Of a DNA stretch of 52,321 nucleotides, positions 49,321 to 52,321 are shown piece by piece (positions within the stretch are counted from its first letter, which is position 1; the number at the start of each line of letters is the position of its first letter). A program made the position numbers and the translations under genes. The stretch is from JBBDNV01 sp040877415. Its GTDB lineage: Bacteria; Planctomycetota; Planctomycetia; Pirellulales; PALSA-1355. The notes under the pieces are model-generated. The model was not told where the DNA came from, made no database searches, and saw nothing but the letters and a program-made list of their open reading frames with translations. The stretch spans positions 1-52,321 of the forward strand of contig JBBDNV010000192.1 in assembly GCA_040877415.1 (NCBI GenBank), read 5' to 3'.

Positions 49321-49667
49321 CTGAGCGTCAATTGAACGTAAGCCAGGGCCGCTCCGTCAAGCTTTTCCTCGTCGGCCATGCGAATGATCTGCTCGTTGGC
49401 GTTCTGAAAAATCCGCAGTTGGGTGCGATATTCGCGCGTGCCGCGGACCCACTTTTCCATCTGGGTCAGGGCATTCATCGACCGGGCGTTTTTGCCGATT
49501 TGCTCGAAATCCTCCCGGGCCAGCCCGGCCAGGATTTTTCCGCTGTATTCAAGCTTCTTCTGCATCCAAAAGCTTCCCGTCTCCTCGCCCTCCTTCTCCG
49601 CCCCCCAAACGCCGGATGCCCCGAGAGACGCCAACGCGAGTGCCGCAAGAACCCACCGTGTCTTCAT
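49257..49667 (-). CDS. Small cytochrome c'-like haem protein (copy 2)
   Basis: A 136-residue exported protein, paralogous in layout to the one at 15448-15846: signal peptide (about 1-23), helical body, and a C-terminal haem motif C117-V-N-C120-H121 followed by KAIR. The shared pattern (KLxxSxxIL/VLxGL, DFxxIxKNAxxM, LxxAAxxYxxxTLxCVxCH) shows that the two are homologues. AAGGAG precedes the ATG. It is upstream of and overlapping the P1B ATPase gene and divergent from the Usp gene at 49951, so again it is paired with a Usp. Confidence 0.78.
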   Translation of the reverse strand: MKTRWVLAALALASLGASGVWGAEKEGEETGSFWMQKKLEYSGKILAGLAREDFEQIGKNARSMNALTQMEKWVRGTREYRTQLRIFQNANEQIIRMADEEKLDGAALAYVQLTLSCVNCHKAIRVSTGEQPSRAK

Positions 49668-49721
49668 GTCACGACTCCTTCAACTGGTTTAAGACAGCAG
49701 CCACCTCGTTGGAAGTTTGTC

Positions 49722-49737
49722 TGCAATTCGTGGGCCG
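49722..49737 (-). promoter_or_regulatory. Possible weak sigma54 promoter of the cytochrome/ATPase operon
   Basis: On the minus strand CGGCCCACGAATTGCA keeps the invariant GG and GC at the required 12-base spacing and a perfect TTGCA -12 box, but the -24 box is GGCCC instead of GGCAC. Predicted start near 49712, 45 bases before the ATG. Confidence 0.45.
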
Positions 49738-49901
49738 CGTGCCCGGCCGTCGGCAAATTGTTGACACGTGGCCGAAGTTGTGGTTCCTGTTAAGGAATGG
49801 GTGTGCGGAACCGCGCGGCAGGTGACCCCCGGCCGCACGAATTCGAGGAAAGCTATCACGGGGCAGCAGAATGTACCCGATGTCGCGACGGTCCGGCGGC
49901 T

Positions 49902-49917
49902 TGGCATACGGATTGCT
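49902..49917 (+). promoter_or_regulatory. Sigma54 promoter of the second Usp operon
   Basis: TGGCAT-ACGGA-TTGCT, preceded by T, matches the -24/-12 consensus with one deviation (last base of the -24 box) and correct spacing. Predicted start near 49927, 24 bases before the Usp ATG. Confidence 0.8.
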
Positions 49918-49950
49918 CGACCGAGGTCGTTTATCGAAAGAGGACAAGAG

Positions 49951-50397
49951 ATGCTCGAATTGAACACCTTGCTGGTGCCGCTCGATTTCTCGCCGATTTC
50001 CGCGGGGGTTTTCCAGGCGGCCCTGGAGTTGGTCCGCGGCGACGACGCGGCGTTGATCCTGCTGCACGCCATCGACCCGGCGCTGGTGGATTTCGCCGCC
50101 GCGCTGGGAGTCGAATCGCGCGAGAAGATCGTCGAAATGATGCGGGCCCGGGCCGAAACCGAACTGGTCGCCTTGAAAGATCGCGTCGGCACGAAGGTGG
50201 ACGTCCAGACCATCGTCTCCGAAGGGATCCCCTTCATCGAAATCTTGCGCAAGGCCGAGGACTTTCAGGTCGACGCCATCCTGATGGGCAAGTACGGCAC
50301 GCGCGGGCGCATCGAAAAGCTGTTGTTCGGCACCACCGCCGAGCGCGTGATTCGCGGCACGCTGCGGGCCGTGATCGTGATCCCGGTGGAAACTTAA
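49951..50397 (+). CDS. Universal stress protein, single domain
   Basis: A 148-residue Usp protein, MLELNTLLVPLDFSPIS, with a C-terminal nucleotide motif GKYGTRGRIEKLLFGTTAERV (G-2x-G-9x-G-T). AGAGGA precedes the ATG at 49951; the open frame extends to 49768 across the promoter and is not coding there. First gene of an operon with the CBS-domain protein and the Usp::GspE fusion, driven by the sigma54 promoter at 49902-49917. Confidence 0.9.
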   Translation: MLELNTLLVPLDFSPISAGVFQAALELVRGDDAALILLHAIDPALVDFAAALGVESREKIVEMMRARAETELVALKDRVGTKVDVQTIVSEGIPFIEILRKAEDFQVDAILMGKYGTRGRIEKLLFGTTAERVIRGTLRAVIVIPVET

Positions 50398-50504
50398 ATC
50401 GCCCGCGCGCCAGGAAACAAAACGGCGAGCAATCCGTAAGACAGAAATAACGGCCGGATCGCGTCGAAGGCGCGCGCCATTTCTTTCGCGCAGGAGGAAC
50501 CACC

Positions 50505-50957
50505 ATGACCGTCGAACGTATTTGCCAACGCCACGTTGACGTCGCCGTGGCGGAAGAGAGCGTGTTTGTCGCCGCGGAGCGCATGCACCAACGAACGGTC
50601 GGGGCCCTGGTGATCGTCGACGATGCCAACGTGCCGATCGGCATCTTGACCGATCGCGACCTGGTCACGCGCTCGATCGCCGCCGGACGAGACGCGTACA
50701 CGACCGCGATCCGCGACGTGATGACCCCTCGTCCCAAGACGGTTTTGCTCGAAACGCCGATCGCCCAGGCTTTGTCGTTGATGAGGGACGGGGCGTTCCG
50801 CCGGCTGCTGATCGTCAATGGCGACGGGCAACTGGCCGGCATCGTCACCCTGGATGACATCCTGCTGTTTCTTTCCGAGCAATTCGGGTCAGTGGGCAAG
50901 CTACTTGCGCGCGAAACGCCGCAGGCGGCCGCCGAGCCCGTGAAGCACTCGCGGTGA
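50505..50957 (+). CDS. CBS-domain pair protein
   Basis: A 150-residue protein made of two CBS domains (about 10-65 and 75-130): VGALVIVDDANVPIGILTDRDLV and RRLLIVNGDGQLAGIVTLDDIL. Such stand-alone pairs bind adenine nucleotides and act as energy sensors. AGGAGGA lies 7 bases before the ATG. Its position between two Usp genes fits a shared role in energy-stress response. Confidence 0.9.
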   Translation: MTVERICQRHVDVAVAEESVFVAAERMHQRTVGALVIVDDANVPIGILTDRDLVTRSIAAGRDAYTTAIRDVMTPRPKTVLLETPIAQALSLMRDGAFRRLLIVNGDGQLAGIVTLDDILLFLSEQFGSVGKLLARETPQAAAEPVKHSR

Positions 50958-50999
50958 GATGGACGCTCTCACCGCGCCTGCCGCGTGAGGCGCAATGCG

Positions 51000-52321
51000 A
51001 TGAAGAAGATCCTCTTTCCCACGGATTATTCTCCGGCCAGCAACGCTGCGTTGCGCTACGCCGTTTCGCTGGCCAAACCGTCGGCGGCGAAGTTGTTGAT
51101 CGTGTACGTCGAACCGCCCTCGCTGCCGCCCGTGGGTGGCGGCCCGCCCGAAAGCCCAACCAGGGAGGAGGAAGCCTTTCTGGCCAAGCTGCTGCAATCC
51201 CTGGATGATGACGGGCACTTCCCGGCCCACGAAATTCGCAAATTGCGCGGCGACCCGGCGACCGAGATCGTGCGGCTGGCAAGAGACGAAGATGTCGATC
51301 TAATCGTCATGGCCACGGAGGGCCGCTCGGGCTTGCGTCGCGTGCTGATGGGCAGCGTCGCGGAATCCATCGTGCGCACGGCTTCCTGTCCGGTGCTGAC
51401 TTTGAAGGAACCTCAAGCAAACAAGCCCGCAATCGGCCCGCTGCCCTCCAGCCCGAAAGCCGGCGAGGCCGAGTCCGCGATCGAATTCCACGATCCCGGA
51501 TCCGCGATCGCCGAGGCTGAAGGATCCCGCGCGCTGGTATTGTTGCGGCAAGCCATCGAAGCGCGCGCTACTGACGTTCATCTGCAGCCCGTTGACGGAC
51601 ATCTGGAGGTCCGGCTGCGCGTTGACGGTCGGCTGGAACATCACTGCCGCTTGTCCGAAGACGTCGGACACCACGTTGTGACGCAATTGAAAGTGCTGGC
51701 TGAACTGGACATCTCCGACCCGTTTCATCCCCAGGAGGGCCGGGTTCACACCGAGGAGGGGTTGGACGGCTACGAGGTGAGGATCACGACCGTGCCGGCC
51801 GTGGGCGGACAATCGGTTGCCTTGCGCTTGTTGAATCGGGATCGCTTGCTGCGACCGCTCGCCTCGTTGGGACTTACCGAGGTGTCGCGGAAGCGCATCG
51901 AGGAAATGCTCCGCGAAAGCGGAGGCGAAGGCGTCGTGCTGGTCACCGGTCCGGCCAACTCCGGCAAGACCACGACGGCCTATTCCATGATCCACGCCCT
52001 GGACGACGGCCATCGCAATATCGTCACGATCGAGGATCCGCCAGAGTATCACATCCCCAGCTTCCGACAGTTGGCCGCCGATCGCAAGCATGACGTCACG
52101 ATGACCAGCGGTTTGCGCACGCTTTTGCGGATGGACCCGGACATTGTCCTGGTGGGTGAAATTCGCGACGTTGAAGCGGCCGAAATCGCCATGCGCGCCG
52201 CCAGCTCCGGAAAATTCGTATTCACCACGATGCACACCCGCGACGTGGCTGCCACCGTCACGGCGCTGCGCGATTTGCACATCGACAACCGATCGCTGGC
52301 CGGCAACCTGACCGGAATCAT
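51000..52321 (+). CDS. Usp domain fused to GspE/PilB-type secretion ATPase (partial)
   Basis: An open frame of 440 codons running off the window end. Residues 1-137 are a Usp domain (MKKILFPTDYSPASNAALRY; ATP motif TEGRSGLRRVLMGS, where the first glycine of the usual motif is Ala). After a 25-residue linker, from about residue 165 on, comes a type II secretion/type IV pilus ATPase: ARATDVHLQP and VRLRVDGRLE (N2 domain), Walker A GPANSGKT (317-324), EDPPEYHIP (Asp box), Walker B IVLVGEIRD and the His box TMHTRD. The N1 domain that docks GspE/PilB onto the inner-membrane platform is replaced by the Usp domain. The C-terminal part and any zinc tetracysteine lie outside the window. Third gene of a sigma54-driven operon, 42 bases after the CBS gene. 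Confidence 0.92.
   Translation, partial: MKKILFPTDYSPASNAALRYAVSLAKPSAAKLLIVYVEPPSLPPVGGGPPESPTREEEAFLAKLLQSLDDDGHFPAHEIRKLRGDPATEIVRLARDEDVDLIVMATEGRSGLRRVLMGSVAESIVRTASCPVLTLKEPQANKPAIGPLPSSPKAGEAESAIEFHDPGSAIAEAEGSRALVLLRQAIEARATDVHLQPVDGHLEVRLRVDGRLEHHCRLSEDVGHHVVTQLKVLAELDISDPFHPQEGRVHTEEGLDGYEVRITTVPAVGGQSVALRLLNRDRLLRPLASLGLTEVSRKRIEEMLRESGGEGVVLVTGPANSGKTTTAYSMIHALDDGHRNIVTIEDPPEYHIPSFRQLAADRKHDVTMTSGLRTLLRMDPDIVLVGEIRDVEAAEIAMRAASSGKFVFTTMHTRDVAATVTALRDLHIDNRSLAGNLTGI

Overview
The window looks like a stretch of a GC-rich planctomycete chromosome (Pirellulales-like), probably a metagenome scaffold because it contains a run of ten Ns at 23387-23396. The diagnosis rests on three copies of the planctomycete-specific pair 'PSCyt2/PSD1 (DUF1549/DUF1553) protein + Tat-exported DUF1501 protein', many small REP-like inverted repeats between genes, and the general mix of sulfatase-free polysaccharide/organic acid catabolism genes. 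No rRNA, tRNA, CRISPR array, prophage or complete insertion sequence was seen.

Region 1 (25-8600): an MFS carrier and an N,N-dimethylformamidase-like hydrolase face an enolase-superfamily enzyme, followed by the first PSD1/DUF1501 pair. Region 2 (8904-18830): a Ca2+-type P-ATPase, a globin-coupled histidine kinase, a sigma54-dependent NtrC-type regulator, a universal stress protein (Usp)/cytochrome c'-like/Usp operon, a BON-domain protein, a polytopic membrane protein and a YceI protein. Region 3 (19039-36653): a thioesterase, an orphan sugar-binding lipoprotein, a glycoside-hydrolase-like protein with an aldolase and a Gfo/Idh/MocA oxidoreductase, the second PSD1/DUF1501 pair (bracketed by inverted repeats), an operon of BKACE, TIM-barrel isomerase and zinc alcohol dehydrogenase, and the third PSD1/DUF1501 pair. 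Region 4 (36798-40526): a Ldh_2-type dehydrogenase, then an accessory patch with a MazEF-like pair, HicB with a broken HicA, and two poorly known proteins. Region 5 (40981-47149): a split adenosylcobalamin mutase with its MeaB chaperone whose active-site residues look like isobutyryl-CoA mutase, a small two-gene cassette, a crotonase-fold protein lacking both catalytic glutamates, and a selenium-binding-protein/methanethiol-oxidase homologue. Region 6 (47347-52321): a P1B-type metal ATPase with a cytochrome c'-like protein, divergent from a Usp, CBS-domain and Usp::GspE-ATPase fusion operon that runs off the window.

The most interesting signal is that regions 2 and 6 appear to be one regulon. 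Near-consensus sigma54 (-24/-12) promoters sit directly upstream of the Usp operon (14833-14847), the BON gene (17173-17187) and the second Usp operon (49902-49917), with a weaker one before the second cytochrome/ATPase operon (49722-49737). The only sigma54 activator in the window is the regulator at 13063-14463, which lies tail-to-tail with the haem-globin kinase. I infer an O2/NO/redox-responsive, sigma54-driven stress regulon containing Usp proteins, cytochrome c'-like proteins, a metal pump and a Usp fused to a type II/IV secretion-type ATPase. The fusion protein and this regulatory wiring are the best candidates for something undescribed.
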